Of a stretch of DNA of 36,111 nt, positions 1 to 8,069 are shown piece after piece. Source of the DNA: Alphaproteobacteria bacterium (GTDB lineage Bacteria > Pseudomonadota > Alphaproteobacteria > Micropepsales > Micropepsaceae); assembly GCA_947445215.1 (NCBI GenBank), contig CANFDA010000006.1:1-36111 (forward strand). The letters are read 5' to 3'. A model generated the notes under the pieces. It was not told the DNA's origin and made no database searches. It saw nothing but the letters and a program-made list of their open reading frames with translations. A program made the translations under genes and the position numbers. How positions within the stretch are numbered: the stretch's first letter is position 1; every line of letters begins with the position of its first letter.

Positions 1-90
1 CACCCGAAGCAGCAGCCACAGCACCGGCAGCGCCAACAGCCCCGTAAGGAGCCAGGGCGCGCCGAAACTGATCTGCGACAGCAACTCCAT
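1..90 (-). CDS. BatA-like / DUF4159-type membrane protein, N-terminal fragment
   Basis: Only the first 30 codons lie in the window; the gene runs off its left edge. The ATG at 90 is 3 bases past the TAA of the DUF58 gene. The visible peptide begins MELLSQISFGAPWLL and continues into a leucine-rich hydrophobic stretch ending in Arg. This 'aPWLL..LLaLPvlWlLLR' pattern is typical of the N-terminal double-membrane-segment domain of BatA and DUF4159 proteins, which commonly follow moxR and DUF58 genes. The assignment rests on this short peptide plus gene order. The rest of the protein, including whether it carries a VWA or DUF4159 domain, cannot be seen. Confidence 0.7.
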   Translation of the reverse strand, partial: MELLSQISFGAPWLLTGLLALPVLWLLLRV

Positions 91-93
91 CTC

Positions 94-984
94 TTACATC
101 CCGCCGATGGCGCCATAGAGCGCAATCAGCGCCGCTTGCGGCGCATGATCGGTGCGATGTACGGTCGAGCTCCAGCCCAGCCGCGACGCGACCTGCACGA
201 TCATCTCGCCATGGGCGGTAAATTTGGCGCGATAGGCCGATTGCAGCCACTCGACCCGGCTGAAGATTTCGCTTTCGCGGCTGCCGCTTTCGAAGCGGGT
301 GCGCCCGGCATAGGGAAATTCTTCCTCCGCTGGATCGATGATGCGCACCAGATGGCCTTTGACACCGGCGCGGGAGATGCGCCGTATCGCTTCTTCGGTT
401 TCGGGATCGAGAAAGTCGCCGAACCAGACCAGCTGCGCCCCGCGCAGCACTGGTGCGGGCGGCGGGATGCCGCCATCGGCGCGCGGGACCATCAGCTTGC
501 GGGCGATGCGGGTGAGCGAGAGTTTCGAGGCCGCCGCCGGATCGCCGCCCGCCCAATAGCCGACACGCTCACCGCCCCGGATCAGCAGCGACGTCAGCGC
601 CAGCAGCAACAGATCGGCGCGCGCCTTCTTAGTCGGGACATCCTTAGCCGACGCGAAATCCATGTTGGCGCCGCCGTCGCGCCACAGCCACACCGTCTGC
701 GCCGCTTCCCATTCACGCTCGCGGACATAGAGATGCTGCGACTTTGCGGATTGGCGCCAGTCGATGGCCGTCACCGGGTCCTGGGCGCGATAGCGGCGAA
801 ACTGCCAGAAGCTTTCGCCGGTGCCGGTGCGGCGGCGGCCATGCACGCCCAGACTTACGCTCGCAGCGAGATGGTCGGCCTGCACCAGCAGCGGCGGCAG
901 GGTTGCGCTTAGGCCTTCGGCTTCATGCTGAAGCGTGGAACTCAAAGAAGACAACTCATAGGAGACCTTGGCAAAGCCTTTCAA
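94..984 (-). CDS. DUF58 domain-containing protein
   Basis: This is a 296-residue protein of the DUF58 family, which almost always sits beside a MoxR ATPase and VWA/BatA membrane proteins; the biochemical role is not settled. The family signature is clear near residues 65-90: a YRAQDP stretch, then IDWRQSAK, then LYVREREWE. Two upstream basic runs (HGRRRTG) also fit the family. No N-terminal membrane helices are visible, so this is the short soluble form. The ATG at 984 lies inside the 3' end of moxR, a 29-base overlap, implying co-transcription and probably translational coupling. The next gene starts 3 bases after the stop. Confidence 0.9.
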   Translation of the reverse strand: MKGFAKVSYELSSLSSTLQHEAEGLSATLPPLLVQADHLAASVSLGVHGRRRTGTGESFWQFRRYRAQDPVTAIDWRQSAKSQHLYVREREWEAAQTVWLWRDGGANMDFASAKDVPTKKARADLLLLALTSLLIRGGERVGYWAGGDPAAASKLSLTRIARKLMVPRADGGIPPPAPVLRGAQLVWFGDFLDPETEEAIRRISRAGVKGHLVRIIDPAEEEFPYAGRTRFESGSRESEIFSRVEWLQSAYRAKFTAHGEMIVQVASRLGWSSTVHRTDHAPQAALIALYGAIGGM

Positions 985-1975
985 TGACGCTGGCCGTGGT
1001 CAGGCCTTCGGCGCGGGCGGTAAAGGACAATGCCATGCGATGGCGCAGCACCGGCCCAGCCAGGGCCACGACATCATCGGTGGACGGCGCGAAGCGTCCT
1101 TCCAGCAGGGCGCGGGCGCGCACCGCCAGTATCAGCGCCTGGCTAGCGCGCGGGCCGGGGCCCCAGGCGATGGCGCCCTCTTCAATAATAGCGGCATCGG
1201 CGCCGCCGCTGCCAGGGCGCGCGGCGCGCACCAGCTTGAGAATAGACTCCATGACCTTCTCGCCGACGGGCACGCGGCGCACCAGCGCCTGCGCTTCCAC
1301 CAGTTGCTCGGGCCCGCAGACGCGGGTGGCGCGGGTTTCTTCACCCATGGTGGTGGCCAGGAGCATGCGGCGCTCGGCCTCCAGGCCGGGATAGTCGACA
1401 TCGATCTGCAAAAGGAAACGGTCGAGCTGCGCTTCGGGCAGGGGATAGGTGCCTTCCTGCTCCAGCGGGTTCTGCGTCGCCAGCACATGAAAGGGATTCG
1501 GCAGGTCGTGGCGTACGCCCGCCACCGTGACATGCTTTTCCTGCATCGCCTGCAGCAGCGCCGACTGGGTACGAGGCGACGCGCGGTTGATTTCGTCGGC
1601 CATCAGCAATTCGGTGAAGACCGGCCCGCGGATGAAGCGGAAGGCGCGCGAACCGCCGGCGCATTCCTCCATCACTTCCGAGCCGGTGATGTCGGTGGGC
1701 ATCAGGTCGGGAGTGAACTGGATGCGCGACGTATCCAGCCCCAGCACGATGCCTAGGCTTTCGACCAGCTTGGTCTTGGCCAGGCCTGGCACACCGATCA
1801 GCAGGCCGTGACCGCCCGCCAGCAGGGTAATGAGTGTCTGCTCGATCACCTCGTCCTGGCCGAAGATCACCGCCCCCAGCCCGGCTTTCACCTTGGTGAA
1901 GGTCTCGGCAGCTTCGAACAGGCGGGCGGCGGCATCCTTGCCGTCCGTCAGGTTCAGGATGTCGGCGTCGCTCAT
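956..1975 (-). CDS. MoxR-family AAA+ ATPase
   Basis: A 339-residue AAA+ ATPase of the MoxR group, thought to act as a chaperone-like partner of VWA/DUF58 membrane systems. The Walker A loop is GVPGLAKTK, and Walker B is LLMADEINRASPRTQSALLQ, with the insertion typical of MoxR; the C-terminal lid domain follows. The open frame extends upstream to 2176, but ATG 1975 (MSDADIL) is preferred because AGAAGG lies 4 bases before it and the length then fits the family. ATG 2035 (MTLDFDE) is an alternative without a clear ribosome site. It heads an operon with the DUF58 and BatA-like genes and diverges from the Nudix gene at 2115. Confidence 0.9.
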   Translation of the reverse strand: MSDADILNLTDGKDAAARLFEAAETFTKVKAGLGAVIFGQDEVIEQTLITLLAGGHGLLIGVPGLAKTKLVESLGIVLGLDTSRIQFTPDLMPTDITGSEVMEECAGGSRAFRFIRGPVFTELLMADEINRASPRTQSALLQAMQEKHVTVAGVRHDLPNPFHVLATQNPLEQEGTYPLPEAQLDRFLLQIDVDYPGLEAERRMLLATTMGEETRATRVCGPEQLVEAQALVRRVPVGEKVMESILKLVRAARPGSGGADAAIIEEGAIAWGPGPRASQALILAVRARALLEGRFAPSTDDVVALAGPVLRHRMALSFTARAEGLTTASVIERLCQGLL

Positions 1976-2114
1976 GGTGCCTTCTGGGTGCTTGGGCTTG
2001 CTGGAATTGCCCGTTTCGTCAAAATCCAAAGTCATGTTGCACCGTGGCCGGAGGGGGGACAACCCCGCCACCATCTGGATTAAATGCAAGGGAGAGCGTC
2101 GAAAAGGCGTAAAT

Positions 2115-2747
2115 ATGTCCGCTTCCCATCCCCCTTTCCCCGGTATCGCGTTTCGCCCCGAAACGCTCGCGGCCATGCTGGCCGCACGGCTGGCCCAGAG
2201 CCCGCCGGAAGGGGGCGGCCATGACGATTATCACCTTGATGACGCCGTGCCCCTGATCTTGGGCGGCACGCCGGCGGCGGTGCTGGTCCCCATCATCGCC
2301 CGCCCGGAACCCGCGCTGCTCTTCACCCGCCGGACGGAGCGGCTGGCGCGACATGCGGGGCAGGTGAGCTTTCCCGGTGGGCGGGTGAAGGCGCTGGATC
2401 GCTCGCCGCTGGAAACCGCCTTACGCGAAACCGCGGAGGAGATGGGCATAGCGCCATCCCAGGTCGTGGTGGCGGGCTATCTGCCGCGCTATCGCACCGG
2501 AACTGGCTTCGACATTCAGCCAGTCGTGGGCGTGCTGCCGCCGGAGCTGACGCTGACGCCCGATCCCGCCGAAGTGGCAGAAATCTTCGAGGCGCCGCTC
2601 GTCTTCTTTCGCGATGCGCGCAATCGCCGCCGCGAGACGCGTGAATGGAACGGGCAGAAGCGCAGCTTCTACACCTTCAGCCATGGCGGGCATGAGATCT
2701 GGGGGGGCGACAGCCGCCCTGATCATGGCGCTGGTGGCGCGGATTGA
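2115..2747 (+). CDS. Nudix hydrolase, CoA pyrophosphatase (NudL/YeaB) type, C-terminus out of frame
   Basis: As written this ORF gives 210 residues. The region around residues 65-105 has the CoA-pyrophosphatase signature: LLFTRRTERLARHAGQVSFP, then GGR, and a Nudix box reading LRETAEEMGI. Such enzymes cleave CoA and related dinucleotide derivatives. The last residues are abnormal. After HEIW the frame reads GGDSRPDHGAGGAD, whereas removing one G from the run of seven at 2701-2707 gives IWGATAALIMALVARIDGMEA. That is the conserved family ending, with a TGA at 2761-2763 overlapping the ATG of cca. The gene therefore carries a +1 frameshift, or a base-call error in a homopolymer. The start ATG at 2115 is the first in frame outside moxR. 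Confidence 0.85.
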   Translation: MSASHPPFPGIAFRPETLAAMLAARLAQSPPEGGGHDDYHLDDAVPLILGGTPAAVLVPIIARPEPALLFTRRTERLARHAGQVSFPGGRVKALDRSPLETALRETAEEMGIAPSQVVVAGYLPRYRTGTGFDIQPVVGVLPPELTLTPDPAEVAEIFEAPLVFFRDARNRRRETREWNGQKRSFYTFSHGGHEIWGGDSRPDHGAGGAD

Positions 2748-2762
2748 TGGTATGGAAGCGTG

Positions 2763-3986
2763 ATGCGTATCGATCCGACTAAACATGCGTGGATGAGCGC
2801 GCCGGAAACGGCGGCGGTGATGGCCGCGCTGGTGGAAGCGCGGTTTGTGGGCGGTGCCGTGCGCAACGCGATCCTGGGCGTGCCTGTGTCCGATATTGAC
2901 ATCGCCGTGCCGATGCCGCCATCCGAAGCGGTCACGCGGTTGTCGGCGGCGGGGATCAGGACCATCCCCACCGGAATCGAGTATGGCACCGTCACGGCGG
3001 TGATGGGGCCGCAGGCATTCGAAGTGACCAGCCTGCGCCGCGACGTCGAGACCGATGGCCGCCACGCCGTCATCGCCTTCACCGACGACTGGGCCGAGGA
3101 TGCTGCGCGGCGCGATTTCACAATCAACGCGCTCTATGCCAGCGCCGAAGGCGAGATCTTTGATTATGCCACCGGCGTGGAAGATTTGATCGCGGGCCGC
3201 GTCCGCTTCATGGGTGATGCCGCCACCCGCATTGCCGAGGACTATCTGCGGGTACTGCGCTTGTTCCGCTTCCACGCCTGGTACGGTACGGCCGATATGG
3301 ACGAAGCGGCGCTGCGCGCTGCTGCGGAGGCGAAAGACAAATTGGCCACCCTGTCGGCGGAGCGGGTGGCGAAGGAATTGCTACGGTTGCTGGAGGCCTG
3401 GCGGCCCGCGCCGGTGCTGCGGGTGATGGTAGCGACGGGCGTGCTGTCTGCCGTGTTGCCCGCGGCGCATGATCTGTCGCGGCTGGAGCGGCTCTGCGAA
3501 CTGGATATCGAGAACATGCTGGCGCCCGACCCGGTTCTGCGGCTGGCGGCGCTGCTGACCGACAGCAAGGCGGCGACGCAGACCGGCGGAGTATTGAAGC
3601 TGTCACGGGCCGATCAGACGCGGCTGGTGGCGGCACTGGACGCATCAGAAAAGACCGCTTCCCATCTGAAGGCGGGCGATGTGCGCAAGCTGCTCTACCG
3701 ACTGGGCGTGCCCACCTTCCGCGATCGTGTGCGGCTGGCCTGGGCGGCGGCGCCCAAATCTCAACCGGCACTGGCCTGGCGCACGCTGCTGGCGATGGCC
3801 GATACGTGGGGAAAGCCGCGCTTCTCGCTGACCGGCCGCGATGTGATTGATGCAGGCGTGACGGAAGGCGCGCGCGTGGGCGAGGTTCTGGCGACGCTGG
3901 AAACCGGCTGGGCAGAGGAAGATTTCGCCACGCCGGAAGAAACGCTGCGCGAACGTCTGGCTCAGCTGATCAAGGACAAATCCTGA
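2763..3986 (+). CDS. cca: CCA tRNA nucleotidyltransferase / poly(A) polymerase family protein
   Basis: A 407-residue class II nucleotidyltransferase that likely builds or repairs the 3' CCA end of tRNAs. The N-terminal catalytic core shows FVGGAVRNAILG followed by SDIDIAV, which supplies the metal-binding Asp pair. It then has GTVTAV, the RRDFTINALY motif, and EDYLRVLRLFRFHA of the neck domain. ATG 2763 is preferred over the GTG at 2760, because GGAAG ends 4 bases before the ATG and the repaired Nudix frame stops at TGA 2761-2763 overlapping it. The stop TGA at 3984-3986 overlaps the next start in the same TGATG manner. PcnB-type poly(A) polymerase activity cannot be excluded by sequence. Confidence 0.92.
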   Translation: MRIDPTKHAWMSAPETAAVMAALVEARFVGGAVRNAILGVPVSDIDIAVPMPPSEAVTRLSAAGIRTIPTGIEYGTVTAVMGPQAFEVTSLRRDVETDGRHAVIAFTDDWAEDAARRDFTINALYASAEGEIFDYATGVEDLIAGRVRFMGDAATRIAEDYLRVLRLFRFHAWYGTADMDEAALRAAAEAKDKLATLSAERVAKELLRLLEAWRPAPVLRVMVATGVLSAVLPAAHDLSRLERLCELDIENMLAPDPVLRLAALLTDSKAATQTGGVLKLSRADQTRLVAALDASEKTASHLKAGDVRKLLYRLGVPTFRDRVRLAWAAAPKSQPALAWRTLLAMADTWGKPRFSLTGRDVIDAGVTEGARVGEVLATLETGWAEEDFATPEETLRERLAQLIKDKS

Positions 3987-4897
3987 TGCTGAAGCTGGTA
4001 GAAAGTTTTTCGTTGGCGGGCGATCCGGCCAAGCCGAACGAAGACGCCTTTGGCGGCAGCGATCAGGCGGCCGTGGTGCTGGACGGCGCGACCATGCTGG
4101 GTGACGGGTTGATGCCGGGCCCCTCCGACGCGGCCTGGATCGCACAGTTCGGGGCACGGCGATTGATCGCGCATCTCAAGGACTGGGAGCCGAAAAAGGC
4201 GCTGAAGCTGGCGCTGGGCGATGTAGAGAAATCCTTCGGCGCCCTTCGCCGGGCCGAGCCCGAGGAATATTGGCAAGTGCCCGTCGCCTCGATGATGCTG
4301 TTTGTGGAAATACAGGCCAGCCTCCCCCTTAGCGCAAAGCGCGACAAGGGGGAGGTGGCCGTAGCTGGCTCTCGAGTCAGCGAAGGCCGGAGGGGGTTGG
4401 AATTCTTATACTTCGGCGACTGCGGCGCACTGGTTGAGCAGCCGGACGGATTGAAGATCATTGGTGAAACGCTGGACAAGCGCGCGGAGGAATCCGCACG
4501 CGCAGCCGCGCTGGCGAAGGAAAAGAATATTTCGCCCGCGTCAGGATTGTCGCGGCCCGAATTCATCGGCCACCTGCGCGCCGCCCGCAACCGGGTCAAT
4601 AATGGCGGCAACTGGCTGTTCTCGCCCGACAAGCGCGCGGCCACCCATGCGCAGCGCCGGCTGGTAGCTGTGGAAAAGGGCGCATATCTACTGTTGGCGA
4701 CGGACGGTTTCCTGTCGCTGGCGTCCGACTATGGCGCCTACGATGCTGCCGGATTGCTGGCAGCGGCGAAGACCAAGGGCCTGAAGGCGCTGGGCGACGA
4801 AATCCGCGCCATCGAAAACGCCGACATGCTGGGCGACAAATTCGCCCGCTTCAAGAAGAGTGACGATGCTACGGCCCTGCTTCTGACAGTGGAATAA
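3986..4897 (+). CDS. PP2C-type serine/threonine phosphatase carrying an in-frame repeat insertion
   Basis: A 303-residue protein with the metal-ligand pattern of PPM/PP2C phosphatases: NEDAF (Asp20), VVLDGAT (Asp33), YFGDCGAL near residue 145, TDGFLSL and the final DDATALLL. It should dephosphorylate Ser/Thr residues with Mn or Mg; its substrate is unknown. Residues of roughly 109-139 are foreign: they are encoded by a 93-bp palindromic insert flanked by TGGAA at 4305-4309 and 4398-4402. Removing one copy plus the insert gives the continuous core LFVE-FLYFGDC. The insert is 31 codons, so the frame is kept and the enzyme may still fold with an extra surface loop. The start overlaps the stop of cca by one base. 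Confidence 0.85.
   Translation: MLKLVESFSLAGDPAKPNEDAFGGSDQAAVVLDGATMLGDGLMPGPSDAAWIAQFGARRLIAHLKDWEPKKALKLALGDVEKSFGALRRAEPEEYWQVPVASMMLFVEIQASLPLSAKRDKGEVAVAGSRVSEGRRGLEFLYFGDCGALVEQPDGLKIIGETLDKRAEESARAAALAKEKNISPASGLSRPEFIGHLRAARNRVNNGGNWLFSPDKRAATHAQRRLVAVEKGAYLLLATDGFLSLASDYGAYDAAGLLAAAKTKGLKALGDEIRAIENADMLGDKFARFKKSDDATALLLTVE
4305..4402 (+). repeat. 93-bp palindromic element inserted in frame in the PP2C gene
   Basis: CCTCCCCCTT at 4321-4330 pairs perfectly with AAGGGGGAGG at 4346-4355. Inside the loop GCGC (4332-4335) pairs with GCGC (4339-4342). A second weaker stem joins GCTGGCT (4364-4370) to AGTCAGC (4375-4381). The tail GGCCGGAGGGGG at 4385-4396 loosely mirrors the head. TGGAA occurs at both edges (4305-4309, 4398-4402), 93 bases apart, and looks like a target-site duplication. 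Composition and form resemble short palindromic intergenic repeats of alphaproteobacterial genomes. The family name is not known to me. Confidence 0.75.
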
Positions 4898-4903
4898 CCG
4901 CGT

Positions 4904-5536
4904 CTACAACAGACCAAAGAAGATCGGTCGGCCTTCCTGATATGCCGTCAGGAGTTCGGCTCCGCCTTTGTAGATCATATCCAGCGCGACATAGACTACG
5001 ATTGCCAAACCGATATATGCGACCCAGCGATACTTCTCGAGCAGGCCCGCGATGTAGCTCGATGCCGCGCCCATCAACCCGATGGAGAGCAGCAGACCGA
5101 TCACAAGCACGTCTATGTGATGGCGCGCCGCGCCCGCCACCGCCAGCACATTGTCCAGCGACATTGAAACGTCGGCGATCAGGATCTGCACCATCGCCTT
5201 CTTGACTGAGGCGCCCGCCTCGATGTGCGGCGCGATCTCATGCTTGCCGTGATTGGCAAGGTCGCGCCACATCCGGTAACAGACCCAGGCCAGCAGAAAG
5301 CCGCCGATAAAGAGTAGCCCGACGATCAACAGCAGCTGCACCGCCACCAGTGACAAGGCGATGCGCAGCACCACCGCCGCGATCAGGCCCAGCAGGATGA
5401 CCTTCTTCCGCATTTGCACCGGCACGCGGGAGGCCGCCAGGCCGATCACCACGGCATTGTCGCCCGCCAGCAGCACATCAATCATCAGCACCTGGCCCAG
5501 TGCGAAGAGCCAGCTTGGATTGAAGATGTCGAACAA
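4904..5536 (-). CDS. TerC family integral membrane protein (YjbE-like)
   Basis: A 210-residue, highly hydrophobic protein of the TerC/LysE superfamily with about seven membrane segments. The two family signatures with acidic residues in membrane helices are present: MIDVLLAGDNAVVIG near residues 18-32, and LIADVSMSLDNVLAVAG in the second half. Related TerC proteins have been linked to manganese export and metal-stress tolerance; the substrate here is unproven. The start is a TTG at 5536, supported by GGAGAG about 7 bases upstream and the conserved MFDIFNPSW beginning. It follows trmL by 20 bases and is probably co-transcribed with it. It converges on the PP2C gene with only 6 bases between them. 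Confidence 0.88.
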   Translation of the reverse strand: MFDIFNPSWLFALGQVLMIDVLLAGDNAVVIGLAASRVPVQMRKKVILLGLIAAVVLRIALSLVAVQLLLIVGLLFIGGFLLAWVCYRMWRDLANHGKHEIAPHIEAGASVKKAMVQILIADVSMSLDNVLAVAGAARHHIDVLVIGLLLSIGLMGAASSYIAGLLEKYRWVAYIGLAIVVYVALDMIYKGGAELLTAYQEGRPIFFGLL

Positions 5537-5556
5537 GGGAATCTCTCCGGGGATGA

Positions 5557-6009
5557 CTAAAGCGGGTGGGGCCCAGTTTGCCTGAGCGCCTCGCCCAGCA
5601 CCATTGCCGCCGCTTGCGTCACATTCAAGGCGCGGGCGGATGCCTGCATGGGAATCAGTAGCCGGGCGTCAGCGGCGTGATGGACCGCGTCGGGCACCCC
5701 GGCGCTCTCCCGCCCCAGCAGCAGGATATCGTCAGGGCGGAAGTTGAATTCCAGATAGGGCTGCGCGCCCTTGGTGGTCAGCAGGATCAAGCGCCCGGAC
5801 GGGCGGTCGGCCTGGAAGCGCTCCCAGGAGGAAAAACGGCGCATTTCCGCCAGTTCGACGTAATCCATGCCCACCCGGCGCAGCGCCTTGTCGGTGAGCA
5901 GGAAGCCGCAGGGCTCGATAATGTCGACGCCCACTCCCAGGCAAGCCCCCAGCCGCAGCAGGGAACCCGTATTCTGCGGAATATCAGGCTCGAACAAGGC
6001 CAGACGCAT
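5557..6009 (-). CDS. trmL: tRNA (cytidine(34)-2'-O)-methyltransferase
   Basis: A 150-residue SPOUT-class methyltransferase that puts a 2'-O-methyl group on the wobble base of certain tRNA-Leu species using SAM. It matches the family across its full length: RLALFEPDIPQNTGSLLRLG at the N-terminus, IIEPCGF, then the knot-forming motifs LLLGRESAGVP and IPMQASARALNVTQAAAM at the C-terminus. ATG 6009 (MRLALFEP) is chosen because family members begin at this residue. A GTG at 6018, three codons upstream, is an alternative. It is the first gene of a likely two-gene operon with terC and diverges from petA across a gap with a strong hairpin. Confidence 0.92.
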   Translation of the reverse strand: MRLALFEPDIPQNTGSLLRLGACLGVGVDIIEPCGFLLTDKALRRVGMDYVELAEMRRFSSWERFQADRPSGRLILLTTKGAQPYLEFNFRPDDILLLGRESAGVPDAVHHAADARLLIPMQASARALNVTQAAAMVLGEALRQTGPHPL

Positions 6010-6042
6010 CAAAACCACTCATGATTTATGGGATTGCTGCAA

Positions 6043-6080
6043 GGCACGGGCAGAAAAGGCATTTTCTGCGTCATCGTGCC
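6043..6080. repeat. Two-part hairpin in the trmL/petA divergent gap
   Basis: GCAGAAAA (6050-6057) and TTTTCTGC (6062-6069) form a perfect 8-bp stem around a 4-base loop. An outer stem joins GGCACG (6043-6048) and CGTGCC (6075-6080) across a small internal loop. No T-run follows on either strand, so it does not look like an intrinsic terminator. It could be a leader structure of petA, a repeat unit or a protein-binding site. The remainder of the 6010-6231 gap shows no gene; a weaker CCGGT/ACCGG pair lies at 6113-6136. Confidence 0.6.
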
Positions 6081-6231
6081 GCAAGACCCCTGAAAAACGA
6101 CTCTCTATTTTGCCGGTCCAGAAAAGCAAGATACCGGGGGGCAACGGCCACGGCGCGTCATCGCGTCATAACCTCTCTCAGTGCCCGGTGTGGCAATAGA
6201 TTTAGCAAGTCAGTTCTGAAGGGTGATCCCA

Positions 6232-6801
6232 GTGGCAGGTACGACAAGTGACTCGGGCACGCGACGAGACTTTATCTATGTGGCGTCCGGCGCGATGGGC
6301 GCATTGGCCGTCGGTGCCGTCGCCTGGCCTCTGGTCCAGCAGATGAATCCCAGCGCTGCTGCGCTGGCGCTGGCCACCACCGAGCTGGACATCGGCACCA
6401 TCCAGCCGGGCCAGCAGGTGATCATCAAGCATCGCGGCCAGCCGCTGTTCGTGCGCCGCCGCACGCCCACTGAGATCAAGTCGGCACAGTCCGTCAACGT
6501 GGCGTCGCTGCCCGACGGCCTGGCGCGCAACGCCGGCAAGGATGCTGCGCTGCCGGCCAGCGACGAGAACCGCGTCATCAAGACCGAGTGGCTGGTGGTC
6601 AGCGGCGTCTGCACCCATCTGGGCTGCACCCCGGCCGTGTCGACCGCCGCCGTGCTGCAAGGCGCACATGGCGGCTGGCTCTGCCATTGCCACGGTTCGG
6701 ACTATGACACCTCGGGGCGCATCCGCTCTGGCCCCGCGCCGGAGAACCTGGCCGTCCCGGTCTATTCGTTCATGTCTGACACGCGCATCCAGGTCGGTTG
6801 A
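6232..6801 (+). CDS. petA: Ubiquinol-cytochrome c reductase iron-sulfur (Rieske) subunit
   Basis: A 189-residue Rieske protein of the cytochrome bc1 complex; it takes an electron from ubiquinol and passes it to cytochrome c1 at the periplasmic side. The N-terminus has a twin-arginine signal-anchor ([19 protein letters not shown]), as expected for Tat export of a folded 2Fe-2S protein. Box 1, CTHLGC (127-132), and box 2, CHCHGS (151-156), give cluster ligands Cys127, His129, Cys151 and His154, with Cys132-Cys153 as the likely disulfide. The start is taken as GTG 6232 because AAGGG lies 9 bases upstream. GTG 6223 would overlap that site. petB follows after 14 bases. Confidence 0.93.
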   Translation: MAGTTSDSGTRRDFIYVASGAMGALAVGAVAWPLVQQMNPSAAALALATTELDIGTIQPGQQVIIKHRGQPLFVRRRTPTEIKSAQSVNVASLPDGLARNAGKDAALPASDENRVIKTEWLVVSGVCTHLGCTPAVSTAAVLQGAHGGWLCHCHGSDYDTSGRIRSGPAPENLAVPVYSFMSDTRIQVG

Positions 6802-6815
6802 GGAGCACAAGAACA

Positions 6816-8069
6816 ATGTCCGGTCCTTCGACCTACAATCCCAAGCCTGGTTTCGAGAAGTGGCTCGATCAGCGTCTGCCGCTGCCGCGCCTTATGCATG
6901 ACACCATACTCACCTTCCCGACGCCCAGGAACCTTAATTTCTGGTACACGTTCGGCGGCATCCTGACCTTCTGCCTTGCCGTGCAGATCGTCACCGGCAT
7001 CGTGCTGGCGATGCACTATGTCGCCAACGCCGAGCTGGCCTTCAACTCGGTAGAAAAGATCATGCGCGACGTCAACTATGGTTGGCTGATCCGCTACATC
7101 CACGCTAACGGCGCGTCGATGTTCTTCCTCGCCGTCTACATCCACATGTTCCGCGGCATCTATTACGGCTCGTACAAGGCGCCGCGCGAGATCATCTGGA
7201 TCCTAGGCGTGCTGATCTACCTGCTGATGACCGCCACGGCCTTCTTCGGCTATGTGCTGCCCTGGGGCCAGATGTCCTTCTGGGGCGCCACCGTCATCAC
7301 CAACCTGTTCAGCGCCATCCCGGTGATCGGCCCCGGCATCGCCACCTGGCTGTGGGGCGACTTCGCGGTGGGCGATCCCACCCTGAACCGCTTCTTCTCG
7401 CTGCACTACCTGCTGCCCTTCATCATCGCTGGCGTGGTTGGTCTGCACATCTGGGCGCTGCATGTGCCGGGCAACAACAACCCTCTGGGCATCGACGTGA
7501 AGACTCCGCAGGACACGGTGCCCTTCCACCCCTACTACACGATCAAGGACGCCTTCGTCCTGGTCCTGTTCGTGATCTTCTTCGCCAGCTTCGTCTTCTT
7601 CGAGCCGGAGTTCTTCAACGCGCCGGACAACAACATCCCGGCTAACCCGCTGGTGACGCCGGCGCACATCGTGCCGGAATGGTACCTGCTGCCCTTCTAC
7701 GCGATGCTGCGCTCGATCCCCGACAAGCTCCTGGGCGTGCTTGTGATGGGCGCCGCCATCGTCTCGCTGGCGGTGCTGCCATGGACCGACACAAGCCGGG
7801 TGCGTTCCAACCGCTTCCGCCCGACCATGAAGTGGTTCTTCTGGATGTTCGTCGTGGCCTGCGTCGTGCTGGGCTATTGCGGCGCGCAGACGGTCGACGC
7901 GACCATCTTCGGTATCCCGGCGGTCTGGATCGCCCGCGTGGCGACGCTCTACTACTTCGCCTTCATCTTCCCGATCATGTTCTTTGTCGGGTTGTTCGAG
8001 ACGCCGAAACCGCTTCCTGCGTCTATTGCCCAATCCGTGCTCGGCAAGTCCGAAGGCGGTGACAAGTGA
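6816..8069 (+). CDS. petB: Cytochrome b of the bc1 complex
   Basis: A 417-residue membrane protein that holds the two b hemes and both quinone sites of complex III. Expected heme ligands are visible: His96 and His197, and His110 and His211, in the motifs [22 protein letters not shown] and GLHIWALH. The quinol-oxidation motif PEWY is at 287-290, and the ef-loop signature [17 protein letters not shown] is intact. Eight or so membrane helices are apparent. ATG 6816 is chosen over upstream in-frame codons because AGGAG (6801-6805) precedes it and the sequence then starts like the family. Its TGA overlaps the start of petC as GTGA. Confidence 0.96.
   Translation: MSGPSTYNPKPGFEKWLDQRLPLPRLMHDTILTFPTPRNLNFWYTFGGILTFCLAVQIVTGIVLAMHYVANAELAFNSVEKIMRDVNYGWLIRYIHANGASMFFLAVYIHMFRGIYYGSYKAPREIIWILGVLIYLLMTATAFFGYVLPWGQMSFWGATVITNLFSAIPVIGPGIATWLWGDFAVGDPTLNRFFSLHYLLPFIIAGVVGLHIWALHVPGNNNPLGIDVKTPQDTVPFHPYYTIKDAFVLVLFVIFFASFVFFEPEFFNAPDNNIPANPLVTPAHIVPEWYLLPFYAMLRSIPDKLLGVLVMGAAIVSLAVLPWTDTSRVRSNRFRPTMKWFFWMFVVACVVLGYCGAQTVDATIFGIPAVWIARVATLYYFAFIFPIMFFVGLFETPKPLPASIAQSVLGKSEGGDK

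Noticed and set aside
136-912. Long plus-strand frames opposite the DUF58, moxR, aldolase, uvrC and glnD genes.
   Set aside because: They are antisense shadows of high-GC coding regions with low-complexity His/Arg/Gly-rich translations and no family motifs.
2040-2070. GGCCGGAGGGGGG near the moxR/Nudix divergent gap resembles the tail of the repeat in the PP2C gene.
   Set aside because: Only about 12 bases match and the paired arm is missing; it may be a remnant but G-rich chance similarity is as likely.
1976-2176. N-terminal extension of MoxR to an upstream start at 2176.
   Set aside because: It would read through the Nudix gene start, lacks family similarity, and the ATG at 1975 has a good ribosome site.
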